Positions 23,888 through 37,329 of a DNA stretch of 64,000 nt are shown here, in pieces. The notes beneath the pieces are model-generated. The model saw nothing but the letters and a program-made list of their open reading frames with translations. It made no database searches and was not told where the DNA came from. A program made the translations under genes and the position numbers. Positions within the stretch are counted from its first letter, which is position 1. Each line of letters starts with the position of its first letter. The stretch is from Pohlia nutans (lineage: Eukaryota; Streptophyta; Bryopsida; Bryales; Mniaceae), in NCBI GenBank assembly GCA_022496805.1, contig CM040106.1, positions 2,728,001 through 2,792,000 on the forward strand, given 5' to 3'.

Positions 23888-24060
23888 TGAGGTGGTTTGG
23901 TGGTTTGGAGCTTGGTTTCCAACCAGGAGGTCTTGGGTTCAAATCCTACCGTCGGCGATAGAGCTTGGGAAGCGGTGGTGGGCCCCACCGTGGATATAGG
24001 CAGTTTGTGTGTAGTTGAGAGGAAAATAATTATTTATGTTTTATTTTATTTTATATTTTT
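23888..24060 (+). mobile_element. tRNA-derived SINE, copy 1
   Basis: The head has a degenerate polymerase III A box around 23891-23908 and a good B box GGTTCAAATCC at 23936-23946. An anticodon-arm-like hairpin lies between them, CTTGG TTTCCAA CCAGG, whose loop would read TCC. A T-rich tail (TTTTATTTTATTTTATA) follows near 24035. It aligns through the head and the GCCGGCG/GTCGGCG block with the minus-strand element at 63118-63472. The acceptor stem does not pair, so it is not a functional tRNA gene. Confidence 0.6.
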
Positions 24061-27000
24061 TAAGAATATTATTTTGATCAAATTTAGATATAGAAAGAAA
24101 ATAAAATCTAGATATGGAAAAGATGATGTCGCTCGAAAAACGCACTGAATCAGTGTCGTTTGAAAGACGATTAAAACACAACATTTGACGACTATAAAGA
24201 GTGCTGAATTCACACGTTTTCAATAGATGTATCAATCATGTCGAATCAGTACTATATCCGCCTGTACAAACATCATGTCATATCAGTGTAGTTGCGATGA
24301 ATGACGCAACGATGCGGAATCAGTGTGAAAACTGTACGAACCTTTGAAATATCGGAAATCGCATTGAAATCGTGCATAATCAATGGGGTCCGAAATTCGT
24401 GATGTTTATTTGCATATATTTTTTGGTTGGAACAACACAGGTGTTGTAGACAAGGACAAAACGTGCTGACAGCCGAAGCCAAATTTGGTTGCAATTGTGC
24501 GGGACGAGTCTATTAAAGCCCAAAGATATTATAGCTCAAGAGAAGTACAATGTATTTTAAGTGCGGATGATACAGCCCGAGCCTTTCTTTTTGCGCATTC
24601 TTAGCAGTCAACCAAATCTTTATTAGAAATGACTTCAATACTATTCATCTAGTGCATTTTCACACAAATATTGTTCGCTGACTTTAGAAAGAAGGTGAAT
24701 TGGAGCCTACTCATTGATCAAAACTTTCGGATCTTGCTGAATTGACACTGTCGCAATCCCGATCACTCCAGCCTTCAATGTTCTTTAAAACAATATTAGG
24801 TTCTATTGGTTGGGTTTGACCTACTTGAGATGTGGCATGAACGACGAGCATGAGAGGCACGAACAACATTGATTGTTGTGATGATATATTATCCTCTGTT
24901 TCCTCAAGTTGCTTCCTTGACATGTGAGTTTTTTTTTGTAGGGTGTTAGAATGGCATTTTAAATTTGGGGTTACAAAAACGTTTTCATAATGCCACGATC
25001 TTGGACTCAAATCACCAGGGTTGAATCTATAGCAAGCTAGCAATCGATCACTACATCCCACTTTCTTTGAATATGAATTTGAATAATTTGTAAGATTTAG
25101 GTTGTAGTTGGAGAGGTTGATTCATTGGTGATACAGATGAAGATGTCTTCACATTTCTTTGATACTCACAAGTAAAAGAGGTTTAGTTTAATGCTATAAT
25201 GTTTGATTTATGATAAAATATGTTGTATTGGACAGAGTTATAGTTAAGATCCATAATTGGCATTTCTTGGTACATTGAGAAAAATCTGTATATCATTCTG
25301 AAGCGCTGAACCGGGCTTCAAATGAGCTATTGAAGCAGGAAAACAAAAATCACATGTTTGGCATTCAACCATTTACGGCGGAGGTCGTTTGTTCGAGTCC
25401 AAGATGGTAGTTTGTGTTTTTGGAACTTCAATAATAGTGAGGTTCTCAAAGAGCGGCTTGGCTGATGACAAGAAAGTGCAATTTTTTTTATTTCTTGTAA
25501 ACTATCAAAATGTGCAATTTATTGACTTCTCTGAAAAGATAATCATATTTTGAGATTCCATTTTAATTGGTGTACTTTCCTCATGAATTCTTCATCACAA
25601 AAGACAATATTTGAATAGCACAAAACTTCAAATCGGATACTCGTCCAAAGTGATTGCATTCATTCTTTTCAATCAAATGCTTTTGGTGCCTTTGGCATTG
25701 GCTTTGCCATGGCCGTAGAACCGCGGTCCTACTACAAGACAATACTATTAATATCTCTTCTATCTTCATGAACTCCTACTTGAGCTTTGGAATTGTTATT
25801 GCAAGTGGTTGAAAATATTTATCCCTTGATGCAAATCATTTTTGACATACATCCATTTAGTTGTAGATTCTATCGTCATTGTTGGTTTGTAGTACTCCGA
25901 GTATGTATATGTTCTAATACAAAAATTCCGCAAATATTGCCATTACATCTTCAAATATGATGCGTTGCATGTACATAACCCACATACTTAGGTAAAATGA
26001 TAAGGATGCCATCTTTATTGTTTTGGGTGTCTACATTTAGCATTTTGAACGAGCATATTATTGTATGTTGTGATCATAATTGCTCCTTTCTAATGTTTGA
26101 ATGCTAGACTTGCAAACATTGTTTTTGAGAACACTTTGGTTGTAACCTATTTTCTATCTTTGTTTAAATACATATGATCCATTATCGTGGCAAGGACCAT
26201 TGCAGAATACGTGACATTTGGTGAGGAGTCCATGTGGGTGACCACGTTCCGCACTCAATCTCTTTCTAGTTTGGTCTCTATCACCTCGCAGGTCATGAAA
26301 AACAATACCACTGTAACTAATGTAGCAGATAATTATATGAATTCAACGTTCCAACTCTAAATGTTTGTCTTTGAAGCCATGAGTGTATATTATTGATTAC
26401 GCAATGAGTACGTCTATTTCACATTGCTTGCACTTCGAGAGAATTGTTTGTAGTATGAGGTGTTTGAAAGGGGGCCACATGAGGTTTCTTGGAACGTCAA
26501 CGTTGTTCTCTACAATTTGACCTGTGTATCTTTCATGTAATCATGGAATTTTTTGCACTACTTCATCGTGCAAGACATAATGTTAGATATTCGTTTCTTA
26601 GTGAACTTTCATTATTTTAGAGGGTGCTGTAGTTTCTTCCAAAATACAAGGTTACATGTTTTCATCATAGTACACCAGTTCGACATTATAAACTTCAACA
26701 CAAGATGTCCTCTTCCATGAACATTGATCGTGAGCGTCAATGTGGTCAACGTACATGTTATTCATATCGTGTTAAACATATGAAACTACTTGTGGACTTT
26801 GCTCACCTAGCAGCCGTAAATCTGCATACAAGACTTATTTCATATATGTCCAATCCCAAAAAGGTTTGTTTAGGGTGTACTTCATACATCCGTGCAAACC
26901 TCATGGTGCCTAATACAACCATTTCATCCTACTATATGTGAACACCTCAGAAACACACGTCACATACTCGATTGGTTGTTTGGTGTTCCAAAATGCGGTA

Positions 27001-27779
27001 CAAAATGACGTTGCACATATCACTATAATTATTTCTTTTAAATGTAGAAGTTATGGAATTGTGTTCCATATCCATATATGTAATATGAATATTTCCGTAT
27101 CGCTTCCTTCGTTCATTATATTCCATAGTTGCAAAAGAATACACGGTACGCATCTTTCTCCAATCCTTGTTCAATGATCATACCGGGAGTGACCTCCTGC
27201 CTTTTCATTTCAATTGGTATTTTCCACATATCGCACATGTTATTCATGTATATGCTGAGAAATCAAAAGAATTAGCTTCGATTTTGATCTGAATAAACAT
27301 AATCATGCTTATTCTTCTCGCTTATTCTACATAATCTCGTAGGTTTATTCTGCTCGATGTATAGTACGTCGCTCTTTATCATACATGTACATAGTGATTA
27401 GGCAGCTTTTGAGGACACTTTTACATTTATATAGATCTACAATATATCATGTATTTGTTTGAACCGCACCATACTCGTCTCCTTTATCCTCTAAGTGGCA
27501 CACCAAAACGGACATGAACAACATTGATGCACACTATGAATCTTCTACTTTCTATGATAATTGGCATCACTGCATCATGCATTCTATACTATGAATGTAT
27601 TGTCTGTGCACTATTTATTACACTCTTTTGTGCTACGTCTCACATCTATTGTTGTTGGAGTTGCATTTCTATACTTCGTCACGTTTAGTACTCTTATGTA
27701 GTTCAACATGCATACTTTCATACATTGTTGCAGCAATTGTAACATTGGTGTTCATATAAACAAATAGGCAGTACTCATA
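24061..27779. other. No gene seen; AT-rich
   Basis: Several frames of 60-116 codons (for example 24711-25061 minus and 26705-26941 plus) show no domain. At 25367-25400, GGAGGTCGTTTGTTCGAGTCC has a good polymerase III B box and may be the head of another decayed SINE. The rest looks like old repeat material. Confidence 0.45.
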
Positions 27780-29470
27780 CATGTCATTGTACTAAATACT
27801 ATTGAGTGAAATAGCCAGCAATATTGCCGTAGCTCACAATACTCAAAGCGATTGGCAAGAAACTGAGGGCTTTTTGTAGTTCTTGTAGAGCTTGGTCATG
27901 TGCCTCAGTACGAACCTCCACATTAAGACATTGTATGAAAGTCTTATTGTCGTAAATATAAAAGGTGAAGAGTTTTAAGCTTTCCGCAGAATATTCAATA
28001 CATACTCTCTAGCTTTATGATGGCTGTAGGACTGCTCGGAAGCTTCTTGAGTTCATAAAAGTCTGCCTTCTACTGTCAATATCAGTACTTGTTTCATTGG
28101 AACATTCCCCCATGTTGTAGTGAATAATTGTCCATTGGATGTATGCCAATTGAACATTCCAATGAGTCCCAACCGCCGGCAACTCCCAACAAAAAAAATA
28201 TTTCCATGTTTGCAAGCATTCCTGCTTCTATTGCAAAATTCCTGTTTGAGTGCCGATAGTAGAACTATGAACATCATGAAACAATGATGGCAGTGAAGGA
28301 GTCCTTAGTAATTGCCTCATTGCAGTACGATATTGGAAACCAAATACAAGAGTTGGACCTTGGTAAGGCGAAGATGAAAAACGTGAAAGCCAAAAAAAGA
28401 ACAAACTTTGATTCACAAACGGAGACAATCCACAGTTGTCCATAGGTGATTGCCACCCGGTAGTATACAATTGTTTGCACAGTATTCAAAACAATGTTCA
28501 TCCCACGACCCGTTCCCCATTCCAATGGGCAGCAACTGTACATTGCATGCTCTTAACAATATTTCATACCTTGGCATTTATCATGGAACCCAACAAGGTT
28601 GCTGACAATACATGATTCAACCTTCTTGCAATGCATGCCCTTGTGGTGGACAGGATGTTTAATACAATTTCAGGATGAACATTTTGCACAAATTATTAAA
28701 ACAATTGTTTACTGCAAGGTGAAAATTGCCTATGCATAACGTTGTGACATCGTTATAGTGATTGAGAATCCGCTCTCTTTTGGGTCTCACGCTTTTCCTC
28801 TCTATCGTACCAGCCCTTCAATCTTGCATTTGGTTCCAATATCTTGCTGCATTATCAATCACAAACGATTTCTTCAGTATCATCGTTCTTTCATGGTTTC
28901 TCTAGTTCTATGCTATAGATCCCATGCACAATTATTTAATAGCAACAACAACATCCGTACTAACTTAGTTAGTCTTCTTTGACATTGTTCACTTTTCTAT
29001 AAGTCCTACAACCCCGGTAAATATAGAAAGCATGTATAGAATCTCCTACGTACATCCTAGAATTCCAGGCCCAACATATGCAAGATATCAAGACTTCCAT
29101 TCAATTTCATGAACCAAAAGTTCGTCATGTGCCAATGGAGCTGGACTTCTCCAAGGAAGGTTGTACTTGGGGAAGCCTGCAACCTTGAGTGACTTGCCTG
29201 CCGGCCATGGTGAATACCGACTACAATGACAATGGGTCTCATCTCGAGCTCATGTTGTCTTTAGAGTATGCGACGTGTAAATTTCCAATCTTTCTCCACG
29301 TATGCCATCATTGCCTTTGTAGAAGCCATCATAACAGTTTTGATTTGTACCTATAATCCTCCCTTCTGCATTGCAGATGGCACTATTATCAAATTTTGTA
29401 AGGTGGATTTGGTACAGATCCGGTGGGCCGTTGCCCATTGGATGTTCAATCCATGTCCACATCATAATTG
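27780..29470 (-). repeat. Inverted-repeat dispersed element, copy B
   Basis: This is the reverse-oriented homologue of 3839-5460. The coding-like piece with DGIRGERLEI lies at 29270-29465 on the minus strand. The arms are at about 28700-29036 and 27985-28510, and the tail (TTAATGTGGAGGTTCGTACTGAGG on the complement) is at 27860-27950. The outer edges AGAATATTCAATACATA (27988) and the complement of GTATAGAATCTCCTAC (29033-29048) match the edges in copy A. Divergence between copies is substantial, so both are old. Confidence 0.6.
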
Positions 29471-29856
29471 CCGACTACTGTACTTTTTGCCTCAACTGTG
29501 AGTCTTTGCAACTTAGCGCAGTACTAGAGTATTTTTTGTCACACCAGAGAAACCAATTTAATCTTTGAATAAATACATGAATTGAATGATAAATTAACAT
29601 GACTAACTTAACTCCTATAAACTATAATCGTAGAGCACTGCCATGGCACACCAAAGGATGGTGCCTTGCGCTATAATTCTATACCAGTGTTGTACAAATA
29701 ATTACATCAATACTATCGTAACATTGATGTACTAAAAAATTGCGACTACAATTGTAGTCTATATGTAAATAGGAGCCTGTAGTGCTTTGGATAAAATTTC
29801 CGCAGCAGCAAATATCTTGAGCGGCAAATATGCTGACTTGTCACCGGTGGCTACTA

Positions 29857-30395
29857 AAAAGGGAAATGGAGTTACCTTGTTCATTATGCACAGGCCAAAG
29901 GCAAGTCCCCTAACTTGGCGGTTTTAGGTGCGTAGCGTTGAGCGCTACAAAAAAGTGGAGGCTGTTAGGGAGTTTGGTATATTTGATTTCGAGCTGCACA
30001 TAGAAGTCCACATGGACTTCATCACCCAAGTGTCAAGGTTGCAGGAGGGCATTGGGAATGTCATATGCATAGCTGCCGGCTGGAAATGCATGATTGCGGC
30101 TTTCGTAAGCTTCTAGCTCTCTATACTTTGCTCATTGAATTCTAAGCCAGTGGGCAATTGCCCCATGGGGTCTAGTGATTCTAAGAGTGGTTGCTAATCC
30201 AATGCATTTGTGCCATTGATTGTAGATGTTAGACGAATGGCCAGTAGCGGTGGTAACAGGTGCTATCTTCCTACCGCTGTACTAGCACTGTCACACCATC
30301 GGCTACCAGCTGCTCAAATTGGAGCATCTCTTCCACACCAGTGTGGATACCGATGACGTGATTCCCAAGAGTAAATTGTTACTAGACTAGATGGA
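29857..30395 (+). pseudogene. Second, degenerate copy of the 46-3069 gene family
   Basis: The first part (29857-30107) matches 1189-1447. It shares TKKGNGVT, an ERYKK segment, EV-MDFI and a CIA-G-KC block, ending at the same donor position (GTAAGC here, GTAAGT in copy 1). The second part (30229-30370) follows an acceptor-like TTGTAG and matches 1564-1700 through VAVVT and EHLFHTSVDTDD. A frame change near 29920 and an in-frame TAG in the second exon break it. The conserved intron position shows that both copies come from duplication of genomic DNA, not from a processed transcript. Confidence 0.65.
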
Positions 30396-31959
30396 TGATA
30401 ACATGTTTGGATGAAGTTTTTGACAGTTGGATGAAACTCCAAATTAGAGCCGGCTAATGATTAGGATGTCAACTGAGGTTAAGAAGGTACTAGAAGGCTT
30501 TCAACACTGATTTAGAGATGCTCTCTCTTTGTTTTGTCTTACTTGTGTGAGTTTGAGAATAATAACTGGTGTTTGGGAGTAGTAGTAGTTGTCGGACAAG
30601 CCAAACAGAATTGTTGCAAGCCAGATCTGGTTACTTTGTTGCACTATGAAGTATTTACAGATCATTTGAGTACACTTTGAATTAAGGGGCGGAAAATCAC
30701 AAGGGAGTAGAATTCTCTATTTCACAGTCCTTGATCACCTATACTTTTAAGGGAATGTTCAAATATTCCATGTCAATAATTGATTCATAGACCACTATCT
30801 TTCATACTTGTATACATGAGCAAGGTCTTTGTAGATTGTCACACTTTTGAGTATTAAATAACATGTGTGGGCTTCCCATTTCCAACATTTGAATATTCCA
30901 TCATGTCATTTCTAAATATTTTTTCTTGGATTATACTCAACTACTAGAAATTTGCAACTAATATTATTAAAGTTGGAGTCCTATATGTCTTTTGTTTCTA
31001 CAATTATTTTTGAAATGGAGGTCAATTTTAGATGGGCCGAGGTCTCAGAATGTGCATTTTGTCTCAATTCAATGGGAATAAATTGTATTTATTTATCTTT
31101 GATTGAGGTGAGCTGTATGAAACTCCATCTTTTGTAATTTCGATTTCCATCATAATTTGAGCTCTATTTCTATTTAACTTCAACAACTATCTTCGAAATG
31201 GAGCTTTGCATTACAACGATGGAAGTCTCAAAATGAACATTTTGTCTCTATTTAATGAATATTGCCTTAGATCACATGGCTTTATCACTTCATAATACAA
31301 ACTGGGCTACATTGTCTATGAGCACACACCATGCTTAATTGCTTATCATACCAGTACAACATAAAGTTTGAGCTACCAGCTTAGATTGTTCCACACAGTG
31401 ATGACCTCATTTGGGTATAATTACTTCGGGGGATGCTATTGTGCAAGCGTGGAGCGCGGAGCAGGGAGTCGGGATTATTTATTTTAGTATTTAGAATTTT
31501 TGACAACCATGACAAAGGAGACCTATTATTGTGGACTATAAAACTGAGGATTTTCAAAAATTCTTGAATTGGTTTTAGGGTCTGTGAAGAAGAAATGAGC
31601 ATTCAGATAGGATAGTATAAAAGAGAACCTATTACTGTCAATGAAGAAAGACATGTTTCTATATTGAAGTGTAAACGATTGCATAATCCCAAGAAAATTG
31701 AATGAGAATCTATAAAATCAATCCAGCATAATCACTTAGAATTACTAGGGACGAGACGTCTTTACACAAGTACAATATGTAGACATGCAATAGACTTCTA
31801 AATTGCAGTGTAATGCAATGTTATGAAGCTAAAGACCTCTAATCTAGAAGATCAAAACACCATCATAAAAATCAAAGGCAGTGGCCTTAGAAGTCTTACT
31901 ACAAATTGAAATGAAAATATAAAAGATCTCAACTCTATAGGAAGTACATAAGCATGCAA
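30396..31959. other. No gene seen; AT-rich
   Basis: Short frames at 30952-31137 and 31381-31602 have no recognisable features. I see no repeats of note. Confidence 0.45.
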
Positions 31960-34218
31960 CTAAGAAGATTGTGACATATTATCATCACTGCAAGGACTGG
32001 ACTTTGAGGAGCTTTGTTGAAAGATTTCACCGCATATAGAACTGGATTCAGGATCTAAACAATCTACAGAGAATGAACCATCAACAGTAGCATCTAAGGC
32101 AAAGAATTCCAATACTGGAGGATCCACATTGTATTTACAAGGTAAACAACTTGGTCTTGTTAGTAGAGATGCACGTGCCATTGCCTGAGCATAGACAGGA
32201 ATGTCGCTTGATTTTTCTGGGCTGGTGAACATATTTGCTTGCAAGATGTATCCATGAGTTGGAGTACTCAAAGACAAGGTGAAATACTAGATAATCAACA
32301 AGGCATTAGTATAAGCACTATCAGTGCTGGTTAATAGCAAAAGTGAAGAAAAAAAATAAAAGGAGGATAAAACTTACTTACACTATCAATTGATGGGGAT
32401 GATGAATGAATCTATGAGCTCGACATCTTCATAAACATGAGTGGTGCTTGTAGCCTCAAGTTGTTGCTTCTTGTGGACTTCTCTAACAGGGTCCACAATG
32501 AGGGGCTCTAGAAAGCCTTTGAAGATCTCCTTATTATCCTCCATTGCCACAAGATGGCGATCGGCCTTGCAAAAAGCATGGATAGAAGTTAATGCAGAGA
32601 ATCAAGAAAGTTGTAAGCAAATGAATGAGAAAGGGCAATCACAAAGCCACAACACAAAGGTTATGAAGATACTACGTATCTATGGATGCAGTACAATCCA
32701 GAACTATGTCGCCAAGTACCATGGTGGACTTAATGAGCAATTGGAAAAGGAGGGGGTCTTTCTTTCTACCACCTCTCTAAAGGATGCTACCTCTGATGAG
32801 CTGGTTGTCCTTTCTGACCAGATTGAAGAGGACATCGTCGGTAGCAAGGTCAATACCGACAGAATCAAGTTTTTCCATAGGTTGAATAGAAAAGGTGGAA
32901 AGCAACAGCCCTGGATAGCTCTTCACTTGCCCTTGAATGCAAAACTTCAGTGTCTACACATGAATGCAACATGGCATGCAATCAACAACATAGAGATTTG
33001 ACATACATGTATTATAAAGAATGATGCAAACGACAAGGTTGGAATTACTTTTATTTTTTGATGCATCTCTGGCACTAGTCAATGCCAAACAGTTGATTCC
33101 GGTCTACTTCTTCAAGATCTTGCAGTGGTAAGCGTTTGCTGAGCATCTAATATCGGCCTTCAACTAGAGATTGTCCTTGCGAAAGAGCAGAAGCACTCCA
33201 TTGTTATGGATAAGGGAACTTCTCATCGCTAAGACCATTGCCAAGAAGCTCACATCATCAATATTTCACTTGGGGACTGCAATTTGAGGCGAGGATACCA
33301 TGGGGACGGGAAGATCCTCGGAAAAGTCCATTAACATCAAATCCACCCCACCGGTAGTTCTTTGCACACCCTTGAAGGGGCGAGCTTTATTAGTCTTGTG
33401 CTGCACATAACAAAAAACAATTAAAATCAAGCTCATTGCAAAATTTGAGCATTTCCAGCATAAAACATTCTATAAGCAAGAAAAGAAAATTACCTTCTGA
33501 AGGAAGGCCTTCATATCCGTCCATTCCTTAAGAAAGGCATTGTGCTTTACAATATAATCATCAATGGACAGAAAGGATGTGCAGATGACCAACTCCTGGA
33601 AATGCAAAGCACCCCCTGCAAAGTCTATAAAAGCCGGTGATGCAAGCTACTGCATTCTTGACACTGAGAGCTCTGCAACAGACGCATTCCGCTGACGGGT
33701 ATTTTGTGACTATGTTGTAGTAGAAGCCTTTGTCAGAAGAATTGGAGGAGTGGACGGCTTTGAATTCTCTGACCTCTCACCTTGCTTGCCTTCCTTCATT
33801 TCCTTCCCCTTGGCCTTCTCGTCATTCTTGAAATCTTTCAAAGCCTTGTTGTCATCTTTCTTCTTGTCCCTTGCTCTCTAGGCAAGATCCTTGTTCTTCT
33901 CTCTTGCAGAGAGTTCATTGATGCCCACCTCCTCCTCAAACTCTTCCACCTCAGCTTGGTTTGGACCCAAGGGAGCACCCTTTCAGTCAGCTTCAAAGCA
34001 AGCCTTCTTAACATCCCCCTCCTCAAATGGGCAGAAGATCTGTCCACAATCAATACTAGCAACCTGCCTTGAGATGTGCATTTGACCAATAGCGTATGTA
34101 AGTCACTATGTACATTCAAAGATGGGAGGCTTTGTCCACCCACGAGGTCAGGAACATGGGGAGTTGGGACTCGAGAATGGCACCACGTGGAAGGAGCTCC
34201 CTCATAAAATACATGCAT
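31960..34218 (-). pseudogene. N6/N4 DNA-methylase-like gene relic
   Basis: The minus strand reads a Lys/Glu-rich segment (34060-33760, ELSAREKNKD...KKKDDNKALKDF), then HFQELVICTSFLSIDDYIVK and KEWTDMKAFLQK. A donor at 33494/33493 and an acceptor at 33401/33400 bound a 93-bp intron. The next exon has VDLMLMD where DNA methylases carry the catalytic DPP(Y/F) strand, then FLAMVLAMRSSLIHNNGVLLLF and an ILKK*TGINC segment. After damage come KKDPLLFQLLIKSTMVLGDI with VLDCTASI (SAM-binding strand and loop, 32729-32686) and DRHLVAMEDNKEIFKGF (32563-32513). In-frame stops (TGA, TAG, TAG and others) and a frame break after VLDCTASI show decay. The 105-codon frame at 31960-32277 may be the 3' exon. The plus-strand ORF at 32441-33001 is its shadow. 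Family assignment rests on motif order by eye. Confidence 0.5.
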
Positions 34219-36135
34219 AGGAAAAGCAAAGGAAAAAACCTAAACTACTATCATCTTGATGAATTAGAAGGTTCAACATCCTGTTAGTCAAGAAATGAAT
34301 TATTACTTGAAGACAGCTCGCTTAACGGCAAGGTCGGTTTGCATTTGGTCCTGAAATGCCTTAGACTTGGTGTAGTTATCCTTCCTTTTAAAGAAGCTCA
34401 AGAATCCTTGAGGTGTCAAACTCGTATCCAAACACCAATTGTAAGGCTATAGATGATATTCAACTGCAAGTTTAAATTAATTGAAATCACTTGCACAAGT
34501 CAGACTAATGGATGTAATCAAATTGGCCCTAATGAAAGCATATACTACATTTCAATGATCCTAGTAAATCTCAGAAATAAAATGAAAGGCAGGTGATAAC
34601 TTACTAAGACAATGTTATACTTGATTTTTTTTGCAGCTCCTCAACTATGTCTATACCTTGCACCTAAAGAAAAGAGAAAAAAGCCGAGTCAATAAGATCT
34701 TCACAACTAGCAGTCAACAAAGGCAAGAGAACAAAATCCATTTAACACAAGCCAGCAGAGAGATCACATAAAAAAATTTCATCCTAAATTCTAAATCCAA
34801 AATTTTTCAAACACCCTACACCCCAAACCCTAAATCCAATAAGTCTAATTAAAACATTTGGAGTTAGATGCCTGTTGCATTTAATCTCCTAGGCCTTTTT
34901 GGAGATAGCTTTGGCATTGAAGCTATCCTTTGCACCCCCCATGACATGAAATGAAACAAGCCTAAATCCTAACTCTTCACTAAACCCTAGCATTTCACTA
35001 AATCCCAACCAGTAGCTAGCTTGCATAGAATGACAAGTCGCGAATTAAAAATTGGAAAACTTTGCGTCAGCTGGTAGAGCCTACAGCCTGTTGCAAATCA
35101 CTACCTAGGCTCCGTTGGAGATAGCTTTGGTACCAATGCTACCTTGGACCATCGCCAAGGTATGAACTGCAGTTTCAGTTTTAGTAGTTGATGCACGTGG
35201 ATATATACCTCTCTACCACAAAAACAGTCCACTCCTGAAGACACCAGGCAGAGAATATCTCCAACCACATATTTCTCACTAAGAAAAAATATGATGCATG
35301 GATAGTGCAAGTGACCATATTGAAAAAGGGTATGTGAAAGATCCAAAGAAGAGTGTCAATCAGGAACTATTGCCTTGAACAAATTAAATTACTCCATTGT
35401 TCTCACACATTGCACACAGAAAAAAAGCAAGCAACTTATGGAACGGCACATGGAAAATGGAATCAAAGTGCCAAATTATCCCATTCAAAAATCATCTTGA
35501 CATGATAGACATACCACCTCTCACAACCGCAAATTGCTTACGTTGCCAACATCATTATCGATAAACCAACCGCACATCCATCCAAAAATACCCAACGCCA
35601 AATCCATCACAACGTAGGATGAAGTCACATTTCTAAAATCGCACTTTCTATAAAGATCTTAAACCACATCGACATCTCCAAATTTCTCATCACAACCACG
35701 CGCCACACACGACTTGTAATTCTAGAGATTCGCCAAGCATGACATCATCCATAAAGAAATGACACTTAGGAGAGATAAGACACCCAAAGCAAAAAGCGCA
35801 CACGACAAATTGAAATCGCAGCAGATAAGTTTACCAAAGCAACTTAGACACCAAAGAAACCAATTCAAACAAGACCGCCATCATCGTCCCTCTCAGCAAC
35901 CTCACGCCACACTCCCGCTTACTTCAAACACAATTGATTTTTGGAATTTGTTTCTCTCAACATCAATGGACTTTGAAATTCAAAGCCAAAATGCACGAAA
36001 CGATGTAACTATAATAATCAAACAGTTCAATACAATAAATATGTTTGCGTCACAAGAAGCCAAGCCATGAAGCACGAGTCACAATTGTTGGAAACTCTAG
36101 CAGTGAAAATCAAAACATGTGAATCTGCAAGAGAC
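34219..36135. other. No gene seen; short tRNA-like repeats
   Basis: Two copies of a short repeat lie at 34869-34945 and 35083-35160 (GCCTGTTGCA, CCTAGGC, GGAGATAGCTTTGG, ATGCTACC). A third is at 45160-45215. The copy at 35083 is preceded by GCGTCAGCTGGTAGAGC, which looks like a tRNA D-arm/A box, so this may be a tRNA-derived repeat. The frame at 35759-36070 has no recognisable motif. Confidence 0.4.
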
Positions 36136-36172
36136 CACTATAAAAATCCCGTGTTTTTGGTCATGTCTTCGG
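36136..36172 (+). repeat. Left terminal inverted repeat of E2
   Basis: It starts CACTATAAAAATCCCGTG and continues to CATGTCTTC. It pairs with 44992-45028. Beyond it, GATGTC and GACATC words become frequent. Confidence 0.9.
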
Positions 36173-37329
36173 AAGACATGGAGACATCCCTGTCATGTCT
36201 TTCCGATTTTTATGGATGTCTCGCACAACAGAGGGATGTCTCTACGTTGTTGAAGATAATTTGAAATTAGATGGTTTGGCGAGTTGCGTGTTTCGGAAAA
36301 AACGCGTAGATGTCTGCATGCATCTGCGCGTTTCTGAAGACATGACGCAGGACATTCGGAAAGACGCAGCTTTGCCACGCTGGCACGGGATTCCGGTTTT
36401 ACCGAGGGTAAGTGCTTGAAATTTACTGGAATGCAAGGTGAAATGCTACCCGATGTAAAAAATTCAGCATAATGGGCAGCGGTTTGCAAGAGTGGAAAAA
36501 AAAACCGGTTCACACTATTAAATACTATTTCCATTTTGTCCAATATACTTTTATTTGAAATCACCATATAATTTGGAATAGTGATTTTATATTCGATATC
36601 TTGTATTCGCAATATTTCTGATTCGTCCATTCTTTAAAATAATTGTAAATTATAATATTATAATATTATAATAATATCATAAGAATATAATAATATTAAA
36701 ATAAAAATATTTTATAAAAATTTATATTATATAATAAAAAAATTACATAAAAACTAATTTTTAATATTTAAATATTTAAAAAATTATAATTTACTAATAC
36801 TATAATATTAAAAATCCACGTCGGACAAGAATAGATTTTTATAATATAGGAGGATTTTTCAACATTTAAGGTGGAAAATACACGTGGATATAGTTTGGAA
36901 TTTTTAAATTTACAGAACTTAACCTACATGGCACGGAAAAATCCACATTGGACGAGTTGCCACGACAAACTGTGTTTAGGCCATCGTCCGCAAGACATCT
37001 GATTGACGATGACTTCGATGACGTGGGGGTGTTTTCGTGGACATCCATGGAATGGCCGCAACGACGTCCTCGAAGCGCAACGATGTCTACGGTGGTCAAC
37101 TGCAATGTCCCATGATACATCCCCATTATCATTTACTGTGCAACAGTGAATGCTCACATAGCCGACGTCCTGGAAGACATCGCAGAAGCACGTAAGTCAC
37201 GGTCGGAGACGTCTCAGACAGCGTCCCATCAAACAGCTACACGTCTCCCGAAACATTGTAGCCTCGTGACCCTACAAAACATGCGGGATACTTCTGAGCA
37301 CGTCGCAGCAGATTTCTACATAAACATCC

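Noticed and set aside
23888..23960. Functional tRNA-Gly gene
   Set aside because: The acceptor stem and D arm do not pair and the T stem is imperfect; it is a SINE head.
32441..33001. 186-codon plus-strand ORF
   Set aside because: The minus strand of the same bases carries ordered methyltransferase-like motifs that continue into neighbouring exons; the plus protein has no motif.
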